Origin: Betaproteobacteria bacterium
GTDB taxonomy: Bacteria; Pseudomonadota; Gammaproteobacteria; Burkholderiales; SG8-39
Length of the DNA: 64,000 bases
Direction of reading: 5' to 3'
Assembly: GCA_005881575.1 (NCBI GenBank)
Contig: VBCA01000003.1
Location: 1-64,000, forward strand
Shown here: piece by piece, positions 8,963 through 17,632 of the stretch
How positions within the stretch are numbered: the stretch's first letter is position 1
Layout: the number at the start of each line of letters is the position of its first letter
The notes under the pieces: model-generated
Databases searched by the model: none
What the model saw: only the letters and a program-made list of their open reading frames with translations
What the model was told of the DNA's origin: nothing
Program-made: the position numbers and the translations under genes

Positions 8963-10429
8963 ATGAAAATCGGGCTCGACTTCCCCCAACGCTACTACCC
9001 GCGATCGTTTCTGAGCTTGCTGCTGCTCGCCTTCGCGCTCGTCGCGGCACCGCTCGTCGTGGCTTTTTACAACACTGCGGTATACGTCGAGCAGCTTGCA
9101 GGTCAGAGCCAGACCGCGGTTTCTCAGGCGGCGCAAGCCTCTCGCGGCAGCCGCCTCCTGGTCGAGCAAACCACGGCGCTCGAACGGGTCGTGCGCCAGT
9201 ATCTCATCCTCGACGACGAGGAGCTCCTCAAGGATTACGCCCGCTTGAGGGCGAACTTCAAGGCGAACACCAGCGAGCTTTCCCTGCAGCCGCTCGACGA
9301 GCCGCAGCTGCACGAGCTCAACAGCACTATCGACAAGGAGCAGGGGCTCTACGAACAGTTGCTCGGCAGGCCGAAGACGGCGGCCGACAAGAAGGCGCTC
9401 GTGGAGGGCTACTTGGTGCTGTCGGAGCTGGCGCGGGACGTGCTCAATACGAGCAACGCCTTGATCGACCGCGAGGTGGAATCCATGCGGCGCACGGGCG
9501 AGCGCGCGCAGCGCATCCTCTGGCTGCAGCTCGCCGCGACGATCCCGCTCGGGATACTCCTTGCGGTCGGAGTCACCCTTCTCATCGCGAGACCGATCCG
9601 TCAGCTCGACCAGGCGATCCGGCGCCTCGGTGCTGGCGAGTTCGAGGGCGACATCCGGGTCGGCGGGCCGGCGGACCTGAAATACCTGGGCAGCCGGCTC
9701 GATTGGCTGCGGCAACGGCTGATCGAACTCGAACAACAGAAGCGCCTGTTCCTGCGCCACGTCTCTCACGAGCTGAAAACGCCGCTGACGGCGCTTCGCG
9801 AAGGATCGGAGCTGCTGGTCGAGGGGACCGCCGGCCCGCTGTCGCCCGGCCAGCGCGAAATCGTCGAAATCCTCCGGCAAAAAAGCGTGCAATTGCAGCA
9901 GCTGATTGAGGGCCTCTTGAACTACCATCGAGCGCAGGAGAGCGTGGGGCGCCTGGAGGTGACGGCGGTGCGATTCGACCGGGTCGTAGAACAGGTGCTC
10001 GACGATCACCGGCTCGCGGTCCAGGCTCGCGGCATCCGCGCCGACCTGCGGCTGGACCCGGTCATACTTCAAGCCGACGAGGAAAAATTACGCGCCGTTG
10101 CGGCGAATCTGGTCTCCAATGCGATCAAATACTCGCCGGACGAGGGTATGATTTCCCTGGCGCTGCGAAGAGAGGGGGCTGAGGTGGTATTCGACGTGAG
10201 AGACGCGGGTCCGGGAATTCCTCCCGAGGATCGCGACCGGATTTTCGACTGGTTCTATCAGGGCGAGGACATCCACCACGGCCGCGTGCGGGGCAGCGGT
10301 TTGGGGCTCGCGATCGCACGGGAATTTGTGGTGGCTCACGACGGTCGCATCGAGGTTGTGAGCGATCGCGAAGGCGGCGCCCATTTCCGCGTCACGCTTG
10401 CGGCCGGAACGCCGCGTCCCGAGCTATGA
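8963..10429 (+). CDS. glrK: GlrK/QseE-type membrane sensor histidine kinase
   Basis: The 488-aa inner-membrane kinase has TM1 at about 15-35, an extracytoplasmic helical sensor region rich in Q/E/L (40-175), TM2 at about 177-200, HAMP (200-252), HisKA with RHVSHELKTPLTAL (His about 268) and HATPase with NLVSNAIKYSPD, DAGPGIP and GSGLGLAI. The next two genes are an overlapping small lipoprotein and a sigma-54 response regulator. That is the signature order of the GlrK-QseG-GlrR (QseE-G-F) envelope-stress system of enterobacteria. In that system GlrK phosphorylates GlrR and the lipoprotein modulates the kinase. The start codon sits only 8 nt after an AT-rich CATTAT hexamer, with no SD. Confidence 0.9.
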   Translation: MKIGLDFPQRYYPRSFLSLLLLAFALVAAPLVVAFYNTAVYVEQLAGQSQTAVSQAAQASRGSRLLVEQTTALERVVRQYLILDDEELLKDYARLRANFKANTSELSLQPLDEPQLHELNSTIDKEQGLYEQLLGRPKTAADKKALVEGYLVLSELARDVLNTSNALIDREVESMRRTGERAQRILWLQLAATIPLGILLAVGVTLLIARPIRQLDQAIRRLGAGEFEGDIRVGGPADLKYLGSRLDWLRQRLIELEQQKRLFLRHVSHELKTPLTALREGSELLVEGTAGPLSPGQREIVEILRQKSVQLQQLIEGLLNYHRAQESVGRLEVTAVRFDRVVEQVLDDHRLAVQARGIRADLRLDPVILQADEEKLRAVAANLVSNAIKYSPDEGMISLALRREGAEVVFDVRDAGPGIPPEDRDRIFDWFYQGEDIHHGRVRGSGLGLAIAREFVVAHDGRIEVVSDREGGAHFRVTLAAGTPRPEL

Positions 10430-10935
10430 TCCGGACCGTTGCAATCCTCTGCGGCATTTTGGCGCTTGCCGGGTGTGCCGCCTTATCCACTCCAGGTTCA
10501 GGTCCTGGAGGTTCGAGTGCCCCTTGGGTCCGCGACAACCGTGAATCGCGGCAGGTCATCGAGCTGATCGCTTACACCCAGAGAGTCGCGGCGCTCCAGG
10601 CGGATGAGCAGCAACGCGAATTGAACGCTTCGACCCAGATGCTCTCCAAGGATCGCGGCGCCTACGGACGGGTCCGGCTCGCGCTGCTGCTTGCGTTGCC
10701 TGGAACCGCGTTCAACGACGACACCCGGGCCGCGGGCCTGCTCGAGTCTCTCGCGGGCGCGGGAGCCTCCGAATCGCCGCCCGGCCCGATGCAGCAGTTT
10801 GCCGGACTGCTTTATGCCCAGATCAGCGAACGCTTGCGCGAGCAGCGCCGCACCGTCCAACTAAAGGAGCAGCTCGAGGCGCTGAAGGCGGTCGAGCGCA
10901 ATATCATAGAACGCGAGCAAGCGCGGCCAAGATGA
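10426..10935 (+). CDS. qseG: QseG-like outer-membrane lipoprotein
   Basis: The 169-aa product has a lipoprotein signal peptide ending in LAGC (Cys about 17), then a Gly/Ser-rich spacer and a helical domain with coiled-coil character (QADEQQREL, LREQRRTVQLKEQLEALK). The ATG overlaps the kinase stop by 4 bp and its own stop overlaps glrR, so all three are translationally coupled. Sequence conservation in this family is weak, so the call rests mainly on synteny, lipobox and coiled-coil tail. In enterobacteria the corresponding lipoprotein interacts with the sensor kinase and is needed for its activity; I infer the same role. Confidence 0.8.
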   Translation: MIRTVAILCGILALAGCAALSTPGSGPGGSSAPWVRDNRESRQVIELIAYTQRVAALQADEQQRELNASTQMLSKDRGAYGRVRLALLLALPGTAFNDDTRAAGLLESLAGAGASESPPGPMQQFAGLLYAQISERLREQRRTVQLKEQLEALKAVERNIIEREQARPR

Positions 10936-12272
10936 GCACCATTCTCCTCGTCGACGACGATCCGGATATCCTGAAACTCATTTCCCTGCGACTTACCGCC
11001 GCCGGCCACAGCGTCAAGGGCGCGGACAGCGGGGAGAAGGCGCTCGCCGTCCTCGCGGCTTCGCGACCTGAGCTCGTCATTACCGACCTCAAGATGGGCG
11101 GAATGGACGGCTTGACCTTGTTTGACGAGATTCGCAAGCAGGCGCCGACCCTTCCGGTCATCATCCTCACCGCGCATGGGACGATCCCCGAGGCGGTCGC
11201 CGCGACCCGCCGCGGAGTTTTCGGGTTTCAGTCCAAGCCGTTCGACGGGAAGCACCTGCTCGACCAGGTGGAACAGGCCTTGCGCCTTTCCGGAGTCGCA
11301 CAGAGTGAAGGTGAGGAGGACTGGCGGCGCGATTTCGTGACGCAGAGCCCGAAAATGGAAAACGTGCTCCATCAGGCGCGCCTGGTTGCCCAGTCGGAGG
11401 TGAGCGTGTTCATCCAGGGCGCGAGCGGCACGGGAAAGGAGCTCCTCGCGCGCGCGATACACCGGGCGAGCCCTCGCTCGCAGGGACCCTTCGTGGCGGT
11501 CAATTGCGCGGCCATCCCGGAAAATCTGCTCGAATCGGAATTGTTCGGCCACCGCAAAGGCTCGTTTACCGGCGCGACCTACGACCACAAGGGCCTGGTC
11601 CCCGCCGCCGACGGAGGGACGCTGTTTTTGGATGAGATCGGCGATATGCCTCTTGCTTTGCAGGCCAAGCTCTTGCGCGTGCTGCAGGACCACGAAGTGC
11701 GTGCGGTCGGTGCGACGCAGGGAACGCAAGTCGACGTGCGCGTCATCTCCGCCACTCACCGCGACCTCGACGCGCAGATGAAAGCGGGGCGGTTCCGCGA
11801 GGATCTCTACTATCGACTGAACGTGGTCTCGCTCGCCCTCCCGCCCCTCTCCGAGCGGCGCGAAGACATCGTCCCTCTGGCGACCCATTACCTCAGAGTC
11901 ACCGCCGTGCGTTACGGAAAGGACGTGCAGGCAGTGGCTCCGGAGGGGCTTCAAACGCTACTTGCGGCACCTTGGCCGGGCAACGTGCGGCAGCTCGTCA
12001 ACGTGATCGAACAGGCGGTCGCGCTCTGCCCTTCGGGCGTCGTGCCGGCCTCGCTCATCCAGCAAGCATTGAAGGAGGAGCCCGCGCAGCTTGCGTCGCT
12101 CGAGGAAGCGCGGGGAGCCTTCGAGCGCGAATACCTGGTCCGGATCCTGCGCATCACCGGCGGCAGCGTGACCCGGGCGGCGAAGCTCGCGCAGCGCAAT
12201 CGCACCGAGTTCTACAAGCTGCTCGAGCGCCACAAGCTCGAGCCGAAGATGTTCAAGCCCGAAAAGGGCTGA
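10932..12272 (+). CDS. glrR: GlrR/QseF-type sigma-54-dependent response regulator
   Basis: The 446-aa protein is an NtrC-family activator. It has a receiver (1-120, LLVDDDPDI, phospho-Asp in [12 protein letters not shown]), an AAA+ sigma-54 interaction domain (about 135-370) with Walker A GASGTGKE and the sigma-54 contact loop GSFTGA (a variant of GAFTGA), DEIGDMP (Walker B), and a C-terminal Fis-type helix-turn-helix ([22 protein letters not shown]). It overlaps qseG by 4 bp. Right after it lies a perfect sigma-54 promoter with two palindromes matching the TGTC-N10-GACA GlrR recognition pattern (next entries). Its likely direct target is therefore the adjacent operon. Confidence 0.92.
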   Translation: MSTILLVDDDPDILKLISLRLTAAGHSVKGADSGEKALAVLAASRPELVITDLKMGGMDGLTLFDEIRKQAPTLPVIILTAHGTIPEAVAATRRGVFGFQSKPFDGKHLLDQVEQALRLSGVAQSEGEEDWRRDFVTQSPKMENVLHQARLVAQSEVSVFIQGASGTGKELLARAIHRASPRSQGPFVAVNCAAIPENLLESELFGHRKGSFTGATYDHKGLVPAADGGTLFLDEIGDMPLALQAKLLRVLQDHEVRAVGATQGTQVDVRVISATHRDLDAQMKAGRFREDLYYRLNVVSLALPPLSERREDIVPLATHYLRVTAVRYGKDVQAVAPEGLQTLLAAPWPGNVRQLVNVIEQAVALCPSGVVPASLIQQALKEEPAQLASLEEARGAFEREYLVRILRITGGSVTRAAKLAQRNRTEFYKLLERHKLEPKMFKPEKG

Positions 12273-12309
12273 AACCCGGGCGATCCGCGCGCGCGGAAAT
12301 TCGTCGCGT

Positions 12310-12327
12310 TGTCGCTCCGGGGCGACA
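12310..12327. promoter_or_regulatory. GlrR-type upstream activator site 1 (TGTC-N10-GACA)
   Basis: TGTCGCTCCGGGGCGACA is an exact TGTC-N10-GACA dyad inside a longer palindrome (TTGTCGC...GCGACAA). This is the recognition pattern described for enterobacterial GlrR at glmY. Its centre is about 140 bp upstream of the -24 element at 12456, a normal distance for a sigma-54 enhancer. Confidence 0.75.
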
Positions 12328-12374
12328 ACAAATTCCCTTTCCCATCAGTTCGATTTTTGCCGCTTGCGGGAAAG

Positions 12375-12392
12375 CGTCGTTGACAAGCGACG
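12375..12392. promoter_or_regulatory. GlrR-type upstream activator site 2 (degenerate)
   Basis: CGTCGTTGACAAGCGACG has the same dyad geometry with one change in each outer base (cGTC-N10-GACg). It is centred about 65 bp downstream of site 1 and about 73 bp upstream of the -24 element. Paired enhancer sites are typical for NtrC-family activators. Confidence 0.6.
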
Positions 12393-12455
12393 CATCGAAA
12401 ATATTCAGCATTCGGGATTTGGGATAACTCGTTGAGATAGCGCAAAAACTTATGC

Positions 12456-12471
12456 TGGCACGGGGATTGCA
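12456..12471 (+). promoter_or_regulatory. Sigma-54 (-24/-12) promoter
   Basis: TGGCACGGGGATTGCA is a perfect match to the sigma-54 consensus TGGCACG-N4-TTGCA. Transcription would begin near 12482, giving a leader of about 70 nt before the glycine-zipper gene. The adjacent glrR encodes a sigma-54 activator and two matching enhancer dyads lie upstream. Confidence 0.85.
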
Positions 12472-12553
12472 CTCATGCTCACAACTCCAACGCGATCCTC
12501 AAGCGGTGGGAGAAACAAATTTGCTAAAGCGAGAGCGCTCCAATCACGGATAA

Positions 12554-13033
12554 ATGCGGATCGATACTCTCTTCGCGGGACGGGCGGTTCCGGTGCTGAT
12601 TGCGGGTCTGATCGGCGTCGCAGCCGTCACGAGCTGGTTGCACAGCGGGCTCTCACCGAAGCAGGGCGACTCGCGGGCCGCAGACACCGGACGCAAGCCC
12701 GTCCCGGCGAATAGCTGCGCTCTGTGCGGTACGGTCGAGTCCATCCGGATCGTCGAGGTGCGCGATGAAGCGGGCGGCGCCGGAGCGACGGCAGGCGGGC
12801 CGGGCGCCGGCGAGCAGACGGTCGGGGGAGGTGGCACTGCGGTCACGCTCCTTGGGGCCGGAGGCGCGATCGCCGGCAGCGAGATCGAAAAGAACACGAA
12901 GAAGCGCTATGCATATCGAGTGACGGTGCGCATGGACGACGGCTCCTTTCGCACCATTTCTTTGTCGAGCCCGCCCACACTCGCGGTAGGCGATCAGGTG
13001 CGAGTGGTGGAAGGCAAGCTCGTGCGCACGTGA
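12554..13033 (+). CDS. Glycine-zipper (2TM / SlyB-like) envelope protein
   Basis: The 159-aa product has an N-terminal hydrophobic signal or anchor segment (AVPVLIAGLIGVAAVTSWL), then CALCGTVESIRIVEV, a Gly-rich stretch (GGAGATAGGPGAGEQTVGGG, then LLGAGGAIAGSEIEK) and a C-terminal basic/acidic domain (YRVTVRMDDGSFRTI...VGDQVRVVEGKLV). This arrangement is typical of the glycine-zipper 2TM-domain family in Betaproteobacteria. There is no lipobox at the signal region, so it is probably anchored in the inner membrane or exported, not a classical SlyB lipoprotein. It is the first gene after the sigma-54 promoter. The SD is weak. Glycine-zipper proteins are often induced by envelope stress, which fits GlrR control. 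Confidence 0.75.
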   Translation: MRIDTLFAGRAVPVLIAGLIGVAAVTSWLHSGLSPKQGDSRAADTGRKPVPANSCALCGTVESIRIVEVRDEAGGAGATAGGPGAGEQTVGGGGTAVTLLGAGGAIAGSEIEKNTKKRYAYRVTVRMDDGSFRTISLSSPPTLAVGDQVRVVEGKLVRT

Positions 13034-13082
13034 GAGATCAGGCATAAGAAAACCCTACTTGTTCAAGTGAGGAGGAAAGAAG

Positions 13083-13490
13083 ATGCCAAGCCCGACCCGG
13101 ACCGTCGCACGCGTTCTTGTCGTCAGCCTGTGCGCGCTGGGTCTGCCGATGCCAGCCGTGCATGCGGAGCTGGTCGCAACCGATCGAGTCGAAGCCACCC
13201 GCCAGGGCGGGTCTTCGGAGCGCGAGTTTCTGGGTTCGCTTTTTGACCGTGCCGATGTCCGGAGCGCGCTTGAGCGGCAGGGCGTGAGCGCCGACGAAGC
13301 GAAAGCCCGTGTCAACGCCATGAGCGATGACGAAGTCGCGCAGCTCGCCGCGCGGTTCAACTCGTTTCCCGCGGCAGGCAGCGGGTTCGAGAGCACGCTT
13401 TGGGTTGGGCTTCTGGTGTTCGTGATCCTTCTCGTAACGGATATTCTGGGCTTCACCAAGGTTTTCAGCTTCACCCGGCCGGCCAAGTGA
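13083..13490 (+). CDS. PA2779-family membrane protein
   Basis: The 135-aa product has a signal peptide (VLVVSLCALGLPMPAVHA), a short helical domain (DRADVRSALERQGVSADEAKARVNAMSDDEVAQLA) and a single C-terminal TM helix (LWVGLLVFVILLVTDILGF) followed by a short basic tail. This matches the PA2779 family, which occurs beside a PA2778-family cysteine peptidase, as here. A strong SD (AGGAGGAAAG) precedes ATG 13083. The next gene overlaps its stop codon. Molecular function is not established for the family; the architecture suggests a periplasmic domain tethered to the inner membrane and possibly a substrate or partner of the adjacent peptidase. Confidence 0.8.
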   Translation: MPSPTRTVARVLVVSLCALGLPMPAVHAELVATDRVEATRQGGSSEREFLGSLFDRADVRSALERQGVSADEAKARVNAMSDDEVAQLAARFNSFPAAGSGFESTLWVGLLVFVILLVTDILGFTKVFSFTRPAK

Positions 13491-14476
13491 TCCTCCCCTC
13501 TCGACCGCGCCGGCGTGTCGCCCGCCGCCTTACGGCGGCGGGCATCTTTCTTCTCGGGCTTGCGGGCTGCGCCACGCTGCAGCTGCAGGCCCTGGTGGGG
13601 AGCCGTTCCGCCGGGATTCCGCAGCGCGCGGAGCTCGAAGCGGTCCCGTTCTTTCCGCAGGAGAACTATCAATGCGGTCCGGCCGCTCTTGCGATGGTGC
13701 TCAGCGCCGGAGGCAAGGCGATCGAGCCGGAGGTGCTGCGGCCGCAGGTCTATCTCCCTGATCGGCACGGGAGCCTGCAAATCGAGATGCTCGCGGCGGC
13801 GCGTCGCAACGGGTTTGTCGCGATCGAGCTCGCTCCGAGCCTCCCGGGTCTCCTGGCTGAGATCGCCGCAGGAAACCCGGTGGTCGTGCTGCAGAACCTC
13901 GCCCTGGACTGGTATCCGGCTTGGCATTACGCCGTGGCGATCGGCTACGACCTCAAGGCCCGGCGCATCACTCTGCGCTCGGGCACGGAGCGGCGCCTCC
14001 AGATGCCGCTCGATACCTTCGAGCATACTTGGCGGCGCAGCGGCTACTGGGCGATGCTCGCGCTGCCGCCGCGGCGCTTGCCGGCGAGCGTGGCCGCAGG
14101 CGACTATCTGAGCGCAGTGGCGCGGCTCGAAAAGACCGGCCGGGCCACGTCGGCGCGGGAAGCCTACGAAAGCGCGCTCGAGCGCTGGCCCGACGATCTC
14201 ACCGCGCTCATAGGGCTGGGAAATACGGCCCATCGCGACGGCGATCTGGAAGCGGCGGAGCAGGTGTTCCGGCGGGCCATTCTCGCTCATCCGCAGTCGG
14301 CCGCCGCGCACAACAATCTGGCCCAAACGCTCGAGGAACTCGATCGCCATGATGAGGCCTTGGCCGAAGCGCGCGAGGCGGTCGGGCTCGGCGGGCCGCT
14401 CGAGGACGTCTCGATGCGCACGCTGGACGCCATCGTCTCGCACGCCGGCCGGGGCGAGCAGGAATGGAACCAGTGA
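13487..14476 (+). CDS. PA2778-family C39-like cysteine peptidase lipoprotein with TPR repeats
   Basis: I use GTG 13487, which overlaps the upstream TGA (GTGA), giving 329 aa; the ORF track's longer start has no support. An arginine-rich n-region and LGLAGC lipobox follow, so it is exported and lipidated. A papain-like C39 domain (about 35-190) shows the catalytic Cys in NYQCGPAALAMVL and the His in WYPAWHYAVAIGY. The C-terminal half (about 195-325) has tetratricopeptide repeats (YESALERWPDDLTALIGLGNTAHRDGD; FRRAILAHPQSAAAHNNLAQTL). C39 domains elsewhere cleave double-glycine leader peptides inside ABC exporters; this one is periplasm-facing and not fused to an ABC domain, so its substrate is unknown. 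Translational coupling to PA2779 suggests they act together. Confidence 0.85.
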   Translation: MILPSRPRRRVARRLTAAGIFLLGLAGCATLQLQALVGSRSAGIPQRAELEAVPFFPQENYQCGPAALAMVLSAGGKAIEPEVLRPQVYLPDRHGSLQIEMLAAARRNGFVAIELAPSLPGLLAEIAAGNPVVVLQNLALDWYPAWHYAVAIGYDLKARRITLRSGTERRLQMPLDTFEHTWRRSGYWAMLALPPRRLPASVAAGDYLSAVARLEKTGRATSAREAYESALERWPDDLTALIGLGNTAHRDGDLEAAEQVFRRAILAHPQSAAAHNNLAQTLEELDRHDEALAEAREAVGLGGPLEDVSMRTLDAIVSHAGRGEQEWNQ

Positions 14477-14500
14477 TCCGGGCGGCACCGAGGTGAGTAA

Positions 14501-15508
14501 ATGCGAACCTTCATGGCCATGCATCGTGGGGCGCCCACGCACAGCCTCTGGAGCGGGCTGCGGCATTTCCTTTCGCACGGGGTCATTACCTTGCTCGCGG
14601 TCGCCATCGCGTTCTCCCTCCCCGGGATGGCGAATTACATCCTGAACGAATGGTGGCCGCACGTCGAGCGCAATCCCAATCTCCTGCTCGCGACTGAAAT
14701 CGCCCTGGCATCGGTCCTCGCGCTGCTGTTCAATCTGGCCAAGATCGCCTGGGATCATCGCCAGGGCGTCCACATCGCGCGGCTCGCGTCCCTGATGTAT
14801 GCGCGCAACGCCGGAGCGGGCTGGTGGTCGCGGCGGCGGGAACGAGCCTTGGTGAGGCAGCTGCCGGCCGCGCGCGACGCTTTCGTCCTGACCCTCACCG
14901 GACACGACACCTTCGTTGCCGACGACAGTCTGCTGCGAGGTGTAATCGAGAAGGCCTACGAAATCCGCGTGATGCTGGTCAACCCGGTTGGGAAGGCGCT
15001 GCGCGAGCGGGCGGATTCCTTGCCCCCGGACATCACGGTGCTCACCTTGCACACCGAGATCGAGGCGACAATCGGGTATCTCTCAGGGATGCGCAAGTAC
15101 GGCAAGATGGTGAAGCTCAAGTTCTACGACGAGGAGCCGTTCTGGAAGCTCATCGCCATCGGCGACTACATCTGGGTGCAGCATTGCCACAGCGGATTCG
15201 CGGTCAAGCAGCAGCCCGAATTCGTGTTCGGCCTGCAGCACCGCGAGCCACGCCACGGCCTCTTCGTGCCCTTTTACATGGTGTTCCTCAACCAGTGGAA
15301 TGATGCGCGTCATCCCGAGTACGATTTCGACACGAACGAGCTGGTCTACCGCGACGCTTCTGGAAAGGAAACCGGGCGGGCCGTTCTGGGCGTTCCGATC
15401 AACGGCGCCGCCACGCCGCTGCCTTCGTCTCGGGGACTCCGCGCAGCCCTTGACTCCGGTGCGGCACTGCTGCGCCGCCTGGCACCCGAGCGCACGGCCG
15501 GACTCTAG
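14501..15508 (+). CDS. Unknown two-TM membrane protein, last gene of the GlrR-linked operon
   Basis: The 335-aa product is not recognised with confidence. It has two N-terminal TM helices ([22 protein letters not shown] and [24 protein letters not shown]) and a large soluble domain (about 95-335), presumably cytoplasmic. Features include [27 protein letters not shown] and a conserved-looking core [22 protein letters not shown]. The regular alpha/beta texture and the VMLVNP strand remind me of phospholipase D-like domains, but no HxK motif pair is present. ATG 14501 follows GAGGTGAGTAA. It lies 24 bp after the C39 gene and overlaps the convergent thyA stop by 4 bp. Confidence 0.6.
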   Translation: MRTFMAMHRGAPTHSLWSGLRHFLSHGVITLLAVAIAFSLPGMANYILNEWWPHVERNPNLLLATEIALASVLALLFNLAKIAWDHRQGVHIARLASLMYARNAGAGWWSRRRERALVRQLPAARDAFVLTLTGHDTFVADDSLLRGVIEKAYEIRVMLVNPVGKALRERADSLPPDITVLTLHTEIEATIGYLSGMRKYGKMVKLKFYDEEPFWKLIAIGDYIWVQHCHSGFAVKQQPEFVFGLQHREPRHGLFVPFYMVFLNQWNDARHPEYDFDTNELVYRDASGKETGRAVLGVPINGAATPLPSSRGLRAALDSGAALLRRLAPERTAGL

Positions 15509-16299
15509 ACTGCGATCGGGGCCTTGATCGCGGGGTGCGGATCGTACGCCTCGAGGGTGAAATCCTCGTAGCGGAAACCGAAAACATCCCGTATCGCCGG
15601 GTTGAGCCGCATGCGCGGCAGCGGCCGCGGCGAGCGCGCGAGCTGCGCTCTCGCCTGCTCCAGGTGGTTGAGGTAAAGGTGCGCATCGCCGAAGGTATGC
15701 ACGAATTCGCCGGGCTTGAGGCCACATACCTGCGACACCATCAGCGTGAGCAGCGCATACGAGGCGATGTTGAACGGCACGCCGAGGAAAATGTCGGCGC
15801 TGCGCTGGTACATCTGGCAGGAAAGGCGTCCGTCCGCCACGTAGAACTGAAACAGGACGTGGCACGGAGGCAGTTTCATCTTGTCGATCTCGGCGGGATT
15901 CCAGGCCGTCACGATGTGGCGGCGCGAATCCGGCCGCGTCCTGATCGAATTGACGACCTGCGCGATTTGGTCGATCGCGCCGCCTTCAGGTGAGGGCCAG
16001 CTGCGCCATTGCGAGCCGTACACCGGCCCGAGATCGCCGTTCGCGTCGGCCCACTCGTCCCAGATGGTGACGCCGCGCTCCTGCAGCCAGCGGACGTTGG
16101 TCTCGCCTCTCAAGAACCAGAGCAGCTCGTAGATGATCGACTTGAGATGGACTTTCTTGGTGGTCAGCAGCGGGAAGCCGGCTGCCAGGTCGAATCGCAT
16201 CTGCCAGCCGAAGGTGGACAGCGTGCCGGTGCCCGTGCGGTCGGTCTTCCTGTGACCGTGCTCGAGCACGTGGCGCATGAGTTCGAGGTATTGCTTCAT
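15505..16299 (-). CDS. thyA: Thymidylate synthase
   Basis: The 264-aa enzyme methylates dUMP to dTMP using methylene-tetrahydrofolate. It starts at ATG 16299 ([13 protein letters not shown]); the 90-residue upstream extension in the ORF track is not homologous. Signature elements: [16 protein letters not shown], the catalytic Cys in [30 protein letters not shown] and [15 protein letters not shown]. Length is standard for the E. coli-type enzyme. Its 3' end overlaps the convergent membrane-protein gene by 4 bp. Confidence 0.96.
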   Translation of the reverse strand: MKQYLELMRHVLEHGHRKTDRTGTGTLSTFGWQMRFDLAAGFPLLTTKKVHLKSIIYELLWFLRGETNVRWLQERGVTIWDEWADANGDLGPVYGSQWRSWPSPEGGAIDQIAQVVNSIRTRPDSRRHIVTAWNPAEIDKMKLPPCHVLFQFYVADGRLSCQMYQRSADIFLGVPFNIASYALLTLMVSQVCGLKPGEFVHTFGDAHLYLNHLEQARAQLARSPRPLPRMRLNPAIRDVFGFRYEDFTLEAYDPHPAIKAPIAV

Positions 16300-16327
16300 C
16301 GAGGTGCGTTCGGATGCATATTCGAAA

Positions 16328-16726
16328 TCATAACGCGTTATCCGAGGGTGTTGAACGCGCTCGCGGCGGGATCGCGCGCCAGGCCCACACCACCGCCAGG
16401 GCAAACGCACAATAGGCGATCGCGAACACCCACTCGGGAAGATTGTAGTAGAGGAGCCATGCCAGCCAGCGGCCGATAAAGCTGCGCTCCTCGCGCCCGG
16501 TGGAGCGCAACACGTCCTCCCAAAGGGTGAGCGGACAGGTGAAGCCCAGCAGGGTCTCGATGGCGACAAACACGATCGCGGCGAGGTGCGCGATGCGAAA
16601 CGCGCGGTTGTGCACCCAGCCCCATCGCCCGGCGCCGGCGAGGATCAGCGCGAAGCCGCCGACCACGAACAACACGAAAAGGACATGCACGAAGAGAACC
16701 GCATCGGCGAGCCATTTCGAGCCCAT
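16328..16726 (-). CDS. DUF2784-family inner-membrane protein
   Basis: The 132-aa product starts at [11 protein letters not shown] (16726). It has about four TM helices: [65 protein letters not shown] and [26 protein letters not shown] between TM2 and TM3 is characteristic of DUF2784. Function is unknown. It lies 7 bp downstream of the sulfurtransferase and 28 bp upstream of thyA, so the three are probably cotranscribed. Confidence 0.85.
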   Translation of the reverse strand: MGSKWLADAVLFVHVLFVLFVVGGFALILAGAGRWGWVHNRAFRIAHLAAIVFVAIETLLGFTCPLTLWEDVLRSTGREERSFIGRWLAWLLYYNLPEWVFAIAYCAFALAVVWAWRAIPPRARSTPSDNAL

Positions 16727-16733
16727 CGGGTCT

Positions 16734-17597
16734 TTAGCGCCGCGCTGCTCTCGGCTCTCCCGATTCGACCGGCCGCGAGGGATCGGCGCACCATTCGCTC
16801 CAGGAGCCGGGATAGAGGCGCGCCCCGCGCAGACCGGCAATCTCCATGGCTAGGAGGTTGTGGCAGGCGGAAACTCCGGAGCCGCAGTAGCTCACAGCGT
16901 TTTCCGCGCCTGCGGGACCGAGTACGGTTCCGAACTCCTTTTCGAGCGCTTCAGGCGACTTGAAACGCCCGCTCGCGTCGAGGTTGTCGCGGAAATAGCG
17001 GTTGCGCGAGCCGGGAATGCGCCCGCCCACGGGATCGAGCGTTTCGTTCTGTCCGCGAAAGCGGTCCGGCGCGCGCGCATCGACGAGCACCACGCCCGGA
17101 TCGTAGAGGCGGGCGCGGACAAAATCTGCACCGACCCAGTTAGAGTTTGCCTTGCCCGAAAACCGCGTCGGTTGTAGCTGTGGCACCTCGGCTGTCTGCA
17201 CTCGCCCTTCGGAGATCCATTGATTCCAGCCACCGTCCACCACGGCAACGGGTAGATGACCCAGCCAGCGCAGCAGCCACCACAGCCTCGCCGCGACCAT
17301 CCCCCCTTGAGCGTCGTAGGCAACGACCTGCTTTCTCGAATCGACGCCCGCACGCCCCAATTTCTCCATCAACACTTCCGGATCGGGAAGCGGATGTCGG
17401 CCGTTGGTTCCAGTCTTCGGAGCGGAAAGGTCCTCGTCCAGATGCAGGAAGCGTGCGCCCGGAATGTGCGATGCCGCGTACTCGGCACGTCCGCGCGCCG
17501 GGTCGGCCAGATCGTGGCGGCAATCGAACACGACCCAGTCTGGATCGTCGAGGCGCTGCGCGAGAGTTTCGGCGGCGACGAGCGCGGTGAGGATCAT
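16734..17597 (-). CDS. sseA: 3-mercaptopyruvate sulfurtransferase (tandem rhodanese)
   Basis: The 287-aa protein contains two rhodanese domains. The N-terminal domain is inactive: it carries YDAQGGMVAARLWWLLRWLG in place of a Cys loop. The C-terminal domain has the active Cys in SYCGSGVSACHNLLA. The CGSGV(S/T)A loop is diagnostic of mercaptopyruvate sulfurtransferase, whereas thiosulfate enzymes carry CRKGVTA. Interdomain landmarks are DGGWNQW and GRIPGSRN. It transfers sulfur from 3-mercaptopyruvate to thiol acceptors in the cytoplasm. It is head of a minus-strand run with DUF2784 and thyA. Confidence 0.92.
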   Translation of the reverse strand: MILTALVAAETLAQRLDDPDWVVFDCRHDLADPARGRAEYAASHIPGARFLHLDEDLSAPKTGTNGRHPLPDPEVLMEKLGRAGVDSRKQVVAYDAQGGMVAARLWWLLRWLGHLPVAVVDGGWNQWISEGRVQTAEVPQLQPTRFSGKANSNWVGADFVRARLYDPGVVLVDARAPDRFRGQNETLDPVGGRIPGSRNRYFRDNLDASGRFKSPEALEKEFGTVLGPAGAENAVSYCGSGVSACHNLLAMEIAGLRGARLYPGSWSEWCADPSRPVESGEPRAARR

Positions 17598-17632
17598 GCC
17601 GCTATCTTACTCGCGGCCGGCGCCGAGAAACT

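Noticed and set aside
12475-12714. 79-aa ORF directly after the sigma-54 promoter
   Set aside because: It would start upstream of the predicted transcription start and its Arg-rich sequence has no family features; the glycine-zipper frame is clearly coding.
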